Source: JACVRW01 sp963846505 (GTDB lineage Bacteria; Actinomycetota; Thermoleophilia; Solirubrobacterales; Thermoleophilaceae). Taken from it: a DNA stretch of 64,000 bases. Positions within the stretch are counted from its first letter, which is position 1. Each line of letters begins with the position of its first letter. The notes beneath the pieces were generated by a model. The model had not been told where the DNA came from. It did no database searches and saw only the letters and a list, made by a program, of their open reading frames with translations. The translations under genes were made by a program, and so were the position numbers. The DNA lies in NCBI GenBank assembly GCA_963846505.1, contig CAWJWD010000006.1, positions 558,001 through 622,000 on the forward strand, in the 5' to 3' direction. Positions 33,375-42,300 of the stretch are shown piece by piece.

Positions 33375-35699
33375 GTGTCCGCGACTCCTGCCGTCCCCGA
33401 GCACGTCCAGCTTCCGATCACGGGGATGACGTGCGCGTCTTGCGCCGCTCGGGTCGAGCGCAGGCTCAACGAGCTGGACGGCGTCGAGGCGAGCGTCAAC
33501 TACGCCACCGAGCGGGCGACGGTGGCATACGACCCGCGCAGCGTCGAGCCGGATCAGCTGGTCGAGGCAGTCGCAGCGGCGGGCTACTCGGCAGCGCTGC
33601 CGAGCCCGAAGGCGACGGAGGAGCCGTCGACGACGGACGAGGCGAGCGATCCGCTGCGCCAGCGTCTGCTGTTGAGCGCCGCGCTGTCGCTGCCGGTGCT
33701 CGTGCTCTCGATGTCCCCCCCGCTGCAGTTCGACTACTGGCAGTGGCTGGTGCTGCAGCTCGCGACGCCGGTCGTCCTCTGGGGCGGCTGGCCGTTCCAC
33801 CGCGCAGCGTGGCTGAACCTCCGTCACGGCGCGGTGACGATGGACACGCTCGTCAGCGTCGGCACGCTCGCCGCCTGGCTGTGGTCGGTCTACGCGCTCT
33901 TCCTCGGGGACGCCGGCATGACCGGCATGACGATGGACTTCACGCTGCTGCCGGCATCCGGTGGCGGCGACGAGATCTACCTCGAGGTCGCCGCGGTCGT
34001 GACCACGTTCCTGCTCGCCGGCCGCTACGCCGAGGCGCGCGCCAAGCGTCGCGCGGGGGCGGCGCTCGAGGCACTGCTGAAGCTCGGCGCCAAGGAGGCG
34101 TCGATGCTCGGGCCGGACGGCGAGGAGCGACTCGTGCCGATCGAGCAGCTGGCCGTCGGGGACCGCTTCGTCGTGCGCCCCGGCGAGCGGATCGCCGCCG
34201 ACGGCGTGGTCGAGGACGGCCGCTCGGCGCTCGACATGAGCATGCTCACCGGCGAGTCGGTGCCCGTCGAGGTCGGTCCCGGAGCCGAGGTCGCGGGCGC
34301 GACCGTGAACGCCGGCGGCCGCCTGACGGTGCGCGCGACGCGCGTCGGCTCGGACACCGCGCTGGCGCAGATCGCACGCCTGGTGACCGAGGCGCAGTCC
34401 GGCAAGGCTCCCGTGCAGCGGCTGGCCGATCGCGTGTCCGCGGTCTTCGTGCCAGCGGTGATCGCGCTCGCGCTCGCCGTGCTGGCCGGCTGGCTGATCG
34501 CCGGCGAGGACGCGGCGGTCGCCTTCAGCGCCGCGGTCGCGGTGCTGATCGTCGCCTGCCCCTGCGCGCTCGGTCTCGCCACCCCGACCGCGCTGCTGGT
34601 CGGCACCGGTCGCGGAGCTCAGCTCGGACTGCTGATCAAGGGTCCCGAGGTGCTCGAGTCGACCCGGCGCGTGGACACCGTGCTGCTCGACAAGACCGGC
34701 ACGGTCACCAGCGGGCGCATGAGCCTGGTCGACGTGGTCGTCGCCCCGGGCACCGAGCGCAACCAGGCGCTGCTGGTCGTCGGCGCGGTCGAGGCCGCGT
34801 CGGAGCACCCGATCGCGCGGGCGATCGCACAGGCGGCTCGCAGCGAGGTCGGCGTGCTGCCGGCGCTGGAGTCGTTCGCCAACCGGGAGGGACTGGGCGT
34901 CGAGGGACTCTTGCGTCCCACCCCGATGCGCGAGCTGCCGCTGCTCGGCGGCGGCAGCGCAGCGGCTGCCGAGCTGGAGACGCTCAGCGGAACGGATGGA
35001 GCCGTCGTCGTCGGCCGCTCCGGCCTCCTGGCCGAGTGGGGCCTGCGGCCGTCCGATGCGCTCGTCGAGGCTCGGCGCGCCGCCGAGGCGCGTGGCGACA
35101 CGGCGATCCTCGCCGGCTGGGACGGCGCCGTGCGGGCGCTGTTCGTCGTCGCGGACACGGTCAAGCCGTCGTCGGCCCGCGCGGTCAACGAGCTGCGGGC
35201 GCTCGGGCTGCGACCGGTGCTGCTGACCGGCGACAACCGCGCGACGGCCGAGACGGTGGCGACCGACGTGGGGATCGACGAGGTGATCGCCGAGGTGCTG
35301 CCGGCGGGCAAGGTCGACGTGGTGCGACGCCTGCAGGACGAGGGACGCGTGGTCGCGATGGTCGGCGACGGCGTCAACGACGCGCCGGCGCTCGCCCAGG
35401 CCGATCTCGGACTGGCGATCGGGACCGGCACGGACGTCGCCATCGAGGCGTCGGACCTGACGCTCGTCTCGGGCGACCTGCGCGCCGCCGGCGACGCGAT
35501 CCAGCTCTCGCGCGCGACGCTGCGCACGATCGAGCAGAACCTCGGCTGGGCCTTCGGCTACAACGTCGCCGCGCTGCCGCTCGCTGCCGCCGGGCTGCTC
35601 AACCCGCTGATCGCGGGCGCGGCGATGGCGCTGTCGAGCGTCTCGGTGGTGCTCAACGCGCTGCGCCTGCGCCGCTTTCGCCCGTCGTCGCAGCGCTGA
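33375..35699 (+). CDS. copA: Copper-exporting P1B-type ATPase
   Basis: 774 residues from GTG 33375. One N-terminal heavy-metal domain (GMTCASC, residues 17-23), eight membrane helices, actuator-domain TGES (MLTGESVPVEV), the copper-specific CPC in ACPCALGLATPTAL (about 395), phosphorylation site DKTGT (about 439), SEHPIARAI, and hinge GDGVNDAPALAQADLGLAIG (about 663). Exports Cu(I) from the cytoplasm. A CsoR-type operator sits immediately upstream. Confidence 0.95.
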   Translation: MSATPAVPEHVQLPITGMTCASCAARVERRLNELDGVEASVNYATERATVAYDPRSVEPDQLVEAVAAAGYSAALPSPKATEEPSTTDEASDPLRQRLLLSAALSLPVLVLSMSPPLQFDYWQWLVLQLATPVVLWGGWPFHRAAWLNLRHGAVTMDTLVSVGTLAAWLWSVYALFLGDAGMTGMTMDFTLLPASGGGDEIYLEVAAVVTTFLLAGRYAEARAKRRAGAALEALLKLGAKEASMLGPDGEERLVPIEQLAVGDRFVVRPGERIAADGVVEDGRSALDMSMLTGESVPVEVGPGAEVAGATVNAGGRLTVRATRVGSDTALAQIARLVTEAQSGKAPVQRLADRVSAVFVPAVIALALAVLAGWLIAGEDAAVAFSAAVAVLIVACPCALGLATPTALLVGTGRGAQLGLLIKGPEVLESTRRVDTVLLDKTGTVTSGRMSLVDVVVAPGTERNQALLVVGAVEAASEHPIARAIAQAARSEVGVLPALESFANREGLGVEGLLRPTPMRELPLLGGGSAAAAELETLSGTDGAVVVGRSGLLAEWGLRPSDALVEARRAAEARGDTAILAGWDGAVRALFVVADTVKPSSARAVNELRALGLRPVLLTGDNRATAETVATDVGIDEVIAEVLPAGKVDVVRRLQDEGRVVAMVGDGVNDAPALAQADLGLAIGTGTDVAIEASDLTLVSGDLRAAGDAIQLSRATLRTIEQNLGWAFGYNVAALPLAAAGLLNPLIAGAAMALSSVSVVLNALRLRRFRPSSQR

Positions 35700-35713
35700 G
35701 AGCAGCGCGCGCT

Positions 35714-36322
35714 TCAACTGCCGCGAAGAGCCTCACGGACCAGCGTCGGCCCGAGCCGCGGCAGGTCGCGGCGCGAGCGCGCGAAGGCGCGTTCGAGCCC
35801 GGTCGTCGCGGCGGCGCCGTGGACGCCTGGGCCGTGGCCCACGAGCAGGTGCTCCGGCCGCATCCCGCGCAGGGACGACGGCGGCCACGCGCGCAGCATC
35901 GGGTGCACGCCGACCGGCCCCGTGCCGACCGTGAACGCCTCGATCGTCCCGACCACCTCGGCGACCACGAGCGCCCGCCGCTCGGGCCACCAGAGCGCGG
36001 TCTCCCGCCAGCGCGGGATCCGCACCGCCGGGATCGCCTCGAACGGCGAGTCCGGCACGACGTCGGGGACGTGCAGGTGCGGGACGTCGAAGCGCGCCGC
36101 CAGCGCCGCGCAGTCGCGGTTGTGGCGATCCAGCAGCTGCAGCACCGCCGTCGGCGTCCCGAGCGCGGTCGCGCGGTCGATCGCCTCGGGCACGTCGACC
36201 GGGTCGATCAGCCAGACGCGCTCGCGGTCGACGAGCGCGTGCGAGGTGCGGCGCATGCGGTCGTCCAGCACCCACGAGAAGCCGAACTCGAACTCGTCGA
36301 AGGTCGGACCGGGCACGCGCAC
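35714..36322 (-). CDS. Degenerate MBL-fold-like protein of unknown function
   Basis: 202 residues. The segments FSWVLDDRMRRTSHALVDRERVWLIDPVDVPEAIDRATALG, LLDRHNRDCAALAARFDVPHLHVP, and LVGHGPGVHG follow the order of a metallo-beta-lactamase fold (SHALV..DP, then HNRD in place of HxHxDH, then GHG). The metal site is therefore altered, and activity is doubtful. Such proteins are often annotated only as hypothetical. Convergent with copA by 14 bases. Confidence 0.6.
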   Translation of the reverse strand: MRVPGPTFDEFEFGFSWVLDDRMRRTSHALVDRERVWLIDPVDVPEAIDRATALGTPTAVLQLLDRHNRDCAALAARFDVPHLHVPDVVPDSPFEAIPAVRIPRWRETALWWPERRALVVAEVVGTIEAFTVGTGPVGVHPMLRAWPPSSLRGMRPEHLLVGHGPGVHGAAATTGLERAFARSRRDLPRLGPTLVREALRGS

Positions 36323-36364
36323 AACGGTAGTCCCCTGAACGGCCCGGGACCGTACGCTGGGATC

Positions 36365-36691
36365 TCAGTCGGAAGGTCGGCGCTGACGCGATCCGATGCC
36401 CGCGAGCAACGCCAGCGCCAGCGCGGCGAGCGCGAAGGCGCCCGCTGCGCCGACCCAGAGATAGGCGTTCCCGACGCTGAAGGAGTCGAGCACGTTCCCG
36501 TCGAGCCAGGCGACGAAGTCGGACTTCCCGCCATCTTCGGACTCTCCGACGCTCCGACCGAAGTACGCGCCCTCGATGGCCGGCGCGGCGTCCTCGAGGT
36601 GGTCGTTCCGCAGCAGAGCGACGACCACGCAGCCGGCGGCGGCCACGGCGAGCGCTCCGGCGAGCAGGTACAGGCGGCGCACGGCGATCAC
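36365..36691 (-). CDS. Small two-helix membrane protein
   Basis: 108 residues: an N-terminal hydrophobic segment (about 8-26), an acidic extracytoplasmic loop of about 45 residues (ESEDGGKSDFVAWLDG), a second helix (about 76-98), and a basic tail. Not recognised. The helix-loop-helix layout suggests a membrane-anchored loop facing outward. Confidence 0.6.
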   Translation of the reverse strand: MIAVRRLYLLAGALAVAAAGCVVVALLRNDHLEDAAPAIEGAYFGRSVGESEDGGKSDFVAWLDGNVLDSFSVGNAYLWVGAAGAFALAALALALLAGIGSRQRRPSD

Positions 36692-36743
36692 CGGACCAAC
36701 CTATAGGTCTTCCGGGGACACACGCCAGGCTCGTGCATACGTC

Positions 36744-36770
36744 GTGGGGCCCGGCAGCGCCGGGCCCCAC
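36744..36770. terminator. Terminator hairpin
   Basis: Perfect 12-base inverted repeat, GTGGGGCCCGGC (36744-36755), loop AGC, GCCGGGCCCCAC (36759-36770), just beyond the end of the leftward gene 36790-37218. Confidence 0.7.
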
Positions 36771-36789
36771 GCGCTCGCATCGGCGGTGG

Positions 36790-37218
36790 CTACGACTCAC
36801 TCGGGGGCGCGCCGCCACCAGGGCCGCCGGGACCGCCTGCGCATCCCTTCCTGACCGCGGTGACCTCGAAGTCCTCGTCGACCAGGACCACCACCTCGGT
36901 GCCGTCGGCCTTGCGAACGTGCGCCTCGTACGCCGAGCCGCCATCGGCGTTCGTCTCGGTCCGTATCACGGTGCCGCCGGGCAGCCTGGCGAGCGCCGCG
37001 CGCTCGACCTTCGCGGCCACGGCGGCGCTGAGCGCCCGCTCCCCCATGCCGTTGGCTCCCGTGGGCGGGCCCGCCGGCCTCTGCGCGGCAGCGCCGCTGG
37101 ACGAACCCGAGCCGGTCGATCCGCCGTCATCCGCAGCGCCGGCGATCGCCGAGCCGCCCAGGGCGAGCGCGGCCACGGCGGCCAGCGCGATCGCTCCAGT
37201 ACGCACCTTGTCGAACAT
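36790..37218 (-). CDS. Secreted PepSY-like small protein
   Basis: 142 residues from ATG 37218, seven or so bases after a GAGGAG ribosome binding site; upstream in-frame ATGs lack one. Signal peptide about 1-27, a Gly/Ser-rich linker, then a PepSY-like unit: VERAALARLPGGTVIRTETNADGGSAYEAHVRKADGTEVVVLVDEDFEVTAV. PepSY domains bind or inhibit proteases or ligands in the envelope. The C-terminus is Gly/Pro-rich with one Cys. Confidence 0.78.
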   Translation of the reverse strand: MFDKVRTGAIALAAVAALALGGSAIAGAADDGGSTGSGSSSGAAAQRPAGPPTGANGMGERALSAAVAAKVERAALARLPGGTVIRTETNADGGSAYEAHVRKADGTEVVVLVDEDFEVTAVRKGCAGGPGGPGGGAPPSES

Positions 37219-37339
37219 CTTGTGTCTCCTCATGCCGGGTCTGTTGGACAACCGGCATGCTGGGCGTCCAGGCTCGAGGCGAGCTGCGCAGCGGCTGAGG
37301 ATCCGCTGAGAGCAGCCGCCACGTCAGGCGGGGCGACGG

Positions 37340-38434
37340 TCACGCTCGCCGAGATTGGTCGCGCAGGCCCCTTCGCAGCCCCTCGCTAGCGAGGTACCAC
37401 GTGGAGCGACCCTTCCCCTGCTGGACGACGAGCCCCGCGTCGACCAGGCGCCTGAAGTCGTTGGTCGCAGTCGGCGCGGATACGTCGGCCTCTGTCGCGT
37501 ACGAAGCGCGGTCGACGCCTTGGAAGAGGCTCTGCTCCAGCGCGATGACAAGGCGGTCGGGCCAGTTGCGCCGTTCCACGAGCTCCTCGAGGAAGGACCA
37601 GCGCGCTCCCGCCTCGGCGATCTGCTCCAGCCGGAGGCGAGCCTGCTCGACATGAGCCTGGACACAGAACCTCACCCAGGGGGCGGCATCGCGTTCGGGT
37701 CGGTAGCTGCCGCCCTGAACCTTCTGGAGGGTCGCGTAGTAGGCCTCGGTGTTCCGCCCGAGATGCTCCTCGATCGAAACGAACTCCGGTGCGAGCACTC
37801 CCTCGCGTGCGAGCACGAGCGACTGCACGATGCGCGAGATCCGGCCGTTGCCGTCACGGAACGGGTGCACGGAGACGACGTGAAGGTGGGCCATCGCAGC
37901 GCGGACGGCCACGTGAGCGTCCAGGTCGCCGCGCTCGAGCCATTCGACCACCTCGCCCATGAGCGCCGGCACGTCGTCATGGGACGGTCCGACGTACGCA
38001 GGCGGCCCGCCGCGCGGGTTGGTCACCTCGACGCCACCTCGGCGGTACAGGCCCGGGTCCTTGTCCCTCTGGAAGAAGCACGCGTCGAAATGCAGGTCGA
38101 GGATGACCCGGTCGGCCCACTGGAACGCCGGGTCGACGGACATCACGCCGACGTGATCCATTGCCCGTGCGTAGCACGACAGCGCCATGCGGTCGTCGTC
38201 GTTCGGATCCAGCGGCCCGTCACCGCTGGCAACCTTGATCGTCTCTTCCTCGGGGACGTGGAAGCCCTCGATCTCGATCGAGCTCTCCGCCGACGACGCT
38301 CGCCACTGCCGGCGCAGAGTTCCCAGCCATGGGCCTGCGCTGCCAGCCTGGTCGCCAAGGCGTCCACGTAGCTCGTCGAATTCGACCAGCTGGCGCGTGA
38401 GGGCCTTCGTAACGGGAGGCGTCGAGAAGATCAC
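37340..38434 (-). CDS. Fic family protein (AMPylase-type) with C-terminal winged helix
   Basis: 364 residues from the GTG at 38434. The active-site loop HPFRDGNGR (His near residue 190) is complete, so AMP or another nucleotide moiety can be transferred to a target protein's hydroxyl. An N-terminal inhibitory motif of the [S/T]xxxE[G/N] type is seen as SIEIEG (about 52-57), making it an autoinhibited class II Fic. The C-terminus ATNDFRRLVDAGLVVQQGKGRSTWYL is a winged-helix DNA-binding domain. A near-perfect 32-base palindrome lies immediately upstream, probably its own operator. An ATG at 38461 falls inside that palindrome and is less likely as the start. Confidence 0.88.
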   Translation of the reverse strand: MIFSTPPVTKALTRQLVEFDELRGRLGDQAGSAGPWLGTLRRQWRASSAESSIEIEGFHVPEEETIKVASGDGPLDPNDDDRMALSCYARAMDHVGVMSVDPAFQWADRVILDLHFDACFFQRDKDPGLYRRGGVEVTNPRGGPPAYVGPSHDDVPALMGEVVEWLERGDLDAHVAVRAAMAHLHVVSVHPFRDGNGRISRIVQSLVLAREGVLAPEFVSIEEHLGRNTEAYYATLQKVQGGSYRPERDAAPWVRFCVQAHVEQARLRLEQIAEAGARWSFLEELVERRNWPDRLVIALEQSLFQGVDRASYATEADVSAPTATNDFRRLVDAGLVVQQGKGRSTWYLASEGLRRGLRDQSRRA

Positions 38435-38441
38435 GTTGAGA

Positions 38442-38473
38442 GTATATCCGATTATTCGCATAATCGGATATAC
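38442..38473. promoter_or_regulatory. 32-base palindromic operator at the fic promoter
   Basis: Left arm GTATATCCGATTAT (38442-38455), spacer TCGC, right arm ATAATCGGATATAC (38460-38473): 14 of 14 bases pair. It is AT-rich in a very GC-rich setting and ends eight bases before the fic GTG. The obvious candidate ligand is the winged helix of the Fic protein itself. Confidence 0.8.
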
Positions 38474-38491
38474 GCACTCACGGCTACCTCG

Positions 38492-38899
38492 CTACGCCGC
38501 GACCAGAGCGCGCGGTGGCTTGGTCCGCGCCTCGTGGCGCAGGCGGGCGGCCTCGAGCTCCAGCAGATGCTCGGCGGCCCACTCGTACATCGTCATCAGC
38601 GGGCCGGTGAGACTCCAGCCCAGCGGCGTGAGCGAGTACTCGACCTTGGGCGGGACCTCGGCGTACACCCGCCGGGCGATCAGGCCGTCGCGCTCGAGTG
38701 CCCGGAGGGTCTGCGTCAGCGTCTTCTTGGAGATCTCGCCGGCCTCGTAGAAGACCTGGCTGTAGCGCCTCGTGCCGTTGGCGAGCAGGTAGAGCACGTC
38801 CACGCTCCACTTGCCGCCGAGCAGGTCGAGCACGGTATGAGTCCCGTGGATCATCTGGTGATCGGTGGCTTCCTCGCGATCCGTCACGGCGTAGGCCAT
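38492..38899 (-). CDS. HxlR/MarR-type winged-helix regulator
   Basis: 135 residues with the HxlR signature: LDLLGGKWSVDVLYLLANGTRRYSQVFYEAGEISKKTLTQTLRALERDGLIARRVYAEVPPKVEYSLTPLGWSL. Members respond to electrophiles or redox signals and bind as dimers. It lies upstream of fic on the same strand, separated by the palindrome. The target genes are unknown. Confidence 0.9.
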   Translation of the reverse strand: MAYAVTDREEATDHQMIHGTHTVLDLLGGKWSVDVLYLLANGTRRYSQVFYEAGEISKKTLTQTLRALERDGLIARRVYAEVPPKVEYSLTPLGWSLTGPLMTMYEWAAEHLLELEAARLRHEARTKPPRALVAA

Positions 38900-38948
38900 A
38901 CGCGATCACCGTACGAGCACGACGCCGCCGACCAAGAGGCACGGCCTC

Positions 38949-39866
38949 TCAGCCGATATCGAATCGCGAGCGGCGAGCGGGTTGGACGGCGTCGCACCTG
39001 GCGCTGTCCGGACACCGCCTGAGCGTCCGGACCTCCGGCTGCCCACGCCGCCAGCGCAGCTCGAGCAGCAGCGACGCGGCGTTGTCGCCGTAGTCGAGCT
39101 CGCGCAGCCGGCGACCCGCGTTGACGCGATGCACCAGGACGTAGCGGCCGGCACGCAGTCCCGTCAACGGCAGGTACTGGCCCTCGAGGTTGGCCGCGTA
39201 GTCGTCGCCGTAGCCCACCGAGATCCCCTCCTCGACGCCGAGCAGCTCCGTCGCCTCGAGGCCGCAGCGACTCGTGTAGACGGGCTCGTCCGGCGCGGAG
39301 GCCGGCGAGCGCCCCCTGACCGAATAGCGGTCGCCGAGGCAGAAGCCCGTCTTGCGGTCGCTGACCGCCGGAACGCCGCTCCCGGCGCGACGCAGCCGGT
39401 AGCGCTGGAAGCCCAGCAGGTGCCAGTGACGATGATCGGGGGAGACGACGTAGCGGAGCTTGCCGACCTCCCGAACGATCTTCCGCGGCGCACCGTCGCG
39501 CTCGACAAGCTGGTCGGCGGTCATCGCCGCCTCGTCGAGGCTCGCGCGGCGGCCGTCGACGACCAGCGGCCCGTCGCCGACGTTGCTGACGGCGGAGCGG
39601 AAGCCGAGCCGGTAGACGGACCCGGATCGGGTTATCGCCAACTTGGTCGGGAGCGCCTGGTCGAGGTCGGGCAGCCGCGCCGGCCCGCTCGCGGCTGCGC
39701 CGGTGCGCGCCGCGACGACGAGGGCCGCGACGCACAGCGCGATCGCCAGCGTCACTGGCAGCAGTCGTCCGAGGAGCACCCCGACCAGCCTGTCGTCGGC
39801 GGGGGCGGCGGGTGGCTTCACGGTCTCGGCGAGGCTACTCGGAGGCCTGGCTCGAAGGGGGCTCAC
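38949..39866 (-). CDS. Lysyl-oxidase-like copper protein, membrane-anchored or secreted
   Basis: 305 residues from the GTG at 39866, preceded by GGGGAGG. One hydrophobic anchor or signal segment (about 33-52), then a lysyl oxidase-type domain (PF01186): LRYVVSPDHRHWHLLGFQRYRLR provides the clustered His copper ligands, followed by KTGFCLGDRY, CGLEATELLGVEEGISVGYGDDY, and GRYVLVHRVNAGRRLRELDYGDNAASLLLEL. These enzymes oxidise primary amines. Whether the lysine tyrosylquinone cofactor can form is not deducible. GTG 39821 is an alternative start. Confidence 0.82.
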   Translation of the reverse strand: MSPLRARPPSSLAETVKPPAAPADDRLVGVLLGRLLPVTLAIALCVAALVVAARTGAAASGPARLPDLDQALPTKLAITRSGSVYRLGFRSAVSNVGDGPLVVDGRRASLDEAAMTADQLVERDGAPRKIVREVGKLRYVVSPDHRHWHLLGFQRYRLRRAGSGVPAVSDRKTGFCLGDRYSVRGRSPASAPDEPVYTSRCGLEATELLGVEEGISVGYGDDYAANLEGQYLPLTGLRAGRYVLVHRVNAGRRLRELDYGDNAASLLLELRWRRGQPEVRTLRRCPDSARCDAVQPARRSRFDIG

Positions 39867-39982
39867 GGCCTCCCCAAGGGTTCCTCGAGGTGCCCGGCGA
39901 GCACGGTCTCCGCCCGTAGCGTGCGGACGAGGGCGATCGCCCGCTCGCCCAGCCCCGCTAGCGGGCTCCCGAAAGGAGACCC

Positions 39983-40858
39983 ATGCACATGGCCCTCGAG
40001 CGACCATTCTCGTTGCTGGCGCTCGTGGTCGGCCTCGCGATCGCCGCTCCCGCCGATGCCGCGGCGGCCACGTCCGCCGATCCCGTCGCCCACAGCGCCG
40101 GCGGCGACGTCCCGCCGCTGAACCCCGCGGTCGTCGCGGTGCCCATCAAGCGCACCGGGAATGCGATCGACGCTGCAGCGAACGCGATCGACGAGGGCAA
40201 GGGAGCGACGGCCGCCGGCCCGCTGAGGGCCTCGCGCAAGTACCTGATCCGCTCCTACCGGGGTGCGAAGTACCTGATCGCCAATGCTCCGGTCCCGCCG
40301 CCCGAGGACGCCAGGGCGAGTTCGAGGAAGTTCCTCAGACTCGCTCGCCGCTTCATCCGGAGCTCCCGCGCCGGCGGGCACTCGGCGCGTCGCTGGATCC
40401 GCGTGCACGCCAGCCAGGACGACGCCGTGGGGCCGACCTTCGCCGACGCACCGACCGCCGTCTTCAGCGTCTTCACCAGCCAGTACGACGCCGCGACGGC
40501 GGCCACCGGGATGCTCCCCGACACGAAGGGCAACCTGCTCGGACGAGTCAAGACGACGCTCGACACGGCGATCGTCCTGCGCAACCGCCTGGTCAGGATC
40601 GTCGCCGTGGCCGCTCCGCCACCACCGCCCGAGGACGCGGCGCGGGCGGCGCAGGATCCCGACGACGTGACCACGTTCGACGTCGTGATGCCGGGCGTGG
40701 CCGTCCTGCTCAACGACGAGCTCCAGCAGATGCAGGCGCTGGCCCAGGACACGACCGTCCTGCCCGCGTCGATCGCCGCGCTCACGAGCGCGCTCGCCGC
40801 GGACAACCAGATCCTGAACCGGGTGAACACGCTGTGGCCACCCGCCACCGAGGACTGA
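39983..40858 (+). CDS. Secreted protein of unknown function
   Basis: 291 residues; signal peptide about 1-28 (ending ADAAAA). No recognised domain. Mostly helical, with two APVPPPEDA/PPPPPEDA motifs (about 103 and 215) that may mark a duplicated unit, and conserved-looking SQDDAVGPTFADAPTAVFSVFTSQYDAATAA in between. No Cys. The start ATG follows GAAAGGAG by about seven bases. It lies 29 bases upstream of the next secreted-protein gene, probably in one operon. Confidence 0.72.
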   Translation: MHMALERPFSLLALVVGLAIAAPADAAAATSADPVAHSAGGDVPPLNPAVVAVPIKRTGNAIDAAANAIDEGKGATAAGPLRASRKYLIRSYRGAKYLIANAPVPPPEDARASSRKFLRLARRFIRSSRAGGHSARRWIRVHASQDDAVGPTFADAPTAVFSVFTSQYDAATAATGMLPDTKGNLLGRVKTTLDTAIVLRNRLVRIVAVAAPPPPPEDAARAAQDPDDVTTFDVVMPGVAVLLNDELQQMQALAQDTTVLPASIAALTSALAADNQILNRVNTLWPPATED

Positions 40859-40887
40859 GCCCCGAACGCCGGACGAATGGAGGACCC

Positions 40888-41319
40888 ATGATCAGACGAC
40901 TGATGGTGCTCGCGGCGGCGGCGCTGGCCGCGGTGGCGATCGGCCTCGTGCCGAGCGCATCGGCCCAGACGCCCGACCCGGACGCCGGCCTCGACGACAC
41001 GGCCGTCGGCGGCCTCGACCAGACCGACCTCGGCGAGCCGCTGGACGAGACCGACCAGCCCCCCACGAACAACCCGGCGGCGCCGGGCGGGGGAACCGGG
41101 ACGCCCACCGCTCCCGGTGGGCTGCTCGTCGTCCCGGGGCCGCCGGTGACCGTGATCGTCAACGTGCCCAATACGGCGAAGGGAAACGCCAAGCTCAAGC
41201 GCAAGACCGCGAAGGAGAAGCGCCGCCTCGCACGCAAGCGCAAGCTCGCGCGCAAGCGCAAGGCTGCCGCACGCAAGCACCGGCAGCAGCGGCAACGGCG
41301 CGCTCAGCAGCGGCGCTAG
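40888..41319 (+). CDS. Secreted protein with extremely basic C-terminal tail
   Basis: 143 residues from ATG 40888 (GGAGGA ribosome binding site). Signal peptide about 1-26, an acidic, Asp/Pro-rich segment (DPDAGLDDTAVGGLDQTDLGEP), a Gly/Pro linker, a short beta segment (PGPPVTVIVNVPNTAKGN), then about 45 residues that are mostly Lys, Arg, Ala and Gln in RKRKLARKRK-type tandem repeats. Such a tail could bind teichoic-like polyanions, DNA or the cell wall. No named family. Confidence 0.7.
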   Translation: MIRRLMVLAAAALAAVAIGLVPSASAQTPDPDAGLDDTAVGGLDQTDLGEPLDETDQPPTNNPAAPGGGTGTPTAPGGLLVVPGPPVTVIVNVPNTAKGNAKLKRKTAKEKRRLARKRKLARKRKAAARKHRQQRQRRAQQRR

Positions 41320-41364
41320 CCCGGACGCACCCGCCCGCCCCGAGCAGCTCGCCGCGTGAGGCGG

Positions 41365-42300
41365 TCACGCGGCGGCGAGCGAGACCGCCGGCTGCGACGG
41401 GGCTGCCGCGGCGGGCTTGGCCGCTCGGGCCAGGGCACGCAGGAAGTCGGCCGTGGCCTCGTTCTCGGTGTCCGGCAGCGTGAGAACGGCAACGTCGAGG
41501 TCGGGCTCGGCACGTTCGAGAGCGACGAAGCGAACGCCGGGCGCCACGTGTCGTTCGACCACCGACTCCGGCAGCAGCGCCATGCCGGCGCCCGCGGCCA
41601 CCGCCGCGAGGACGTGCTCGACCCGTGGCTCGGCCACCTCGGTCAGCGCCGGAGCCAAGCCGGCGTCGCGACAGAGGGACGCGACCGCGCTCTGCAGCGC
41701 CGGGTCGGTGTCCAAGGGCAGCACGATCAGTCGCTCCGGGGCCAAGCGCTCCAGGGCGATCGCGGAGGCCACGGCGTGGGGGTGGGTCACCGGCAGCGCC
41801 GCCACGACACGCTGCCGGCCGCCGGGCGCGGCGCGCAAGCCCCGCGTGGGAGCCGGCAGACCCACGACCGCCACGTCGAGTCGCTGGGCGCGGACCTCCT
41901 CGAGCAGACCCAGTGCCGAGCCGGTTGCGAGACTCAGCTCCACGCGCGGAGCGCTGGCGGCAAGCACGCGCATGGCGCGCGCGACGCTCGCCGGCAGGAG
42001 GTCCGGCGGGTAGCCGATCCGCAGCCTCGCGGCAGCGCGATCGCGGGCGTTGCGCGCAGCCATCGTCGCTACCTCCGCCTGTCGCAGCACCCGCCGTGCC
42101 TCCTCGAGCAGGGCTGCGCCGCCGTCGGTCAACGCGACGCGACGCTGGGTGCGATCGAAGAGCCGGACGCCGAGCTCGACCTCGAGCTTGCGCACCTGCT
42201 CGCTGACGGCCGGCTGCGCCACGTGCAACCGCTCCGCCGCGCGGCGGAAGTGCAACTCCTCGGCGACGGCCACGAAATACCTCAAATGCCGAAGTTCCAT
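41365..42300 (-). CDS. LysR family transcriptional regulator
   Basis: 311 residues from ATG 42300, seven bases after GGAGG. N-terminal HTH MELRHLRYFVAVAEELHFRRAAERLHVAQPAVSEQVRKLEVELGVRLFDR, then the substrate-binding fold (LRIGYPPDLLPASVARAM, GLLEEVRAQRLDVAVVG). The divergent neighbour is the beta-helix protein gene, 253 bases away, the usual place for a LysR target, but those genes look structural rather than metabolic. Confidence 0.92.
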   Translation of the reverse strand: MELRHLRYFVAVAEELHFRRAAERLHVAQPAVSEQVRKLEVELGVRLFDRTQRRVALTDGGAALLEEARRVLRQAEVATMAARNARDRAAARLRIGYPPDLLPASVARAMRVLAASAPRVELSLATGSALGLLEEVRAQRLDVAVVGLPAPTRGLRAAPGGRQRVVAALPVTHPHAVASAIALERLAPERLIVLPLDTDPALQSAVASLCRDAGLAPALTEVAEPRVEHVLAAVAAGAGMALLPESVVERHVAPGVRFVALERAEPDLDVAVLTLPDTENEATADFLRALARAAKPAAAAPSQPAVSLAAA

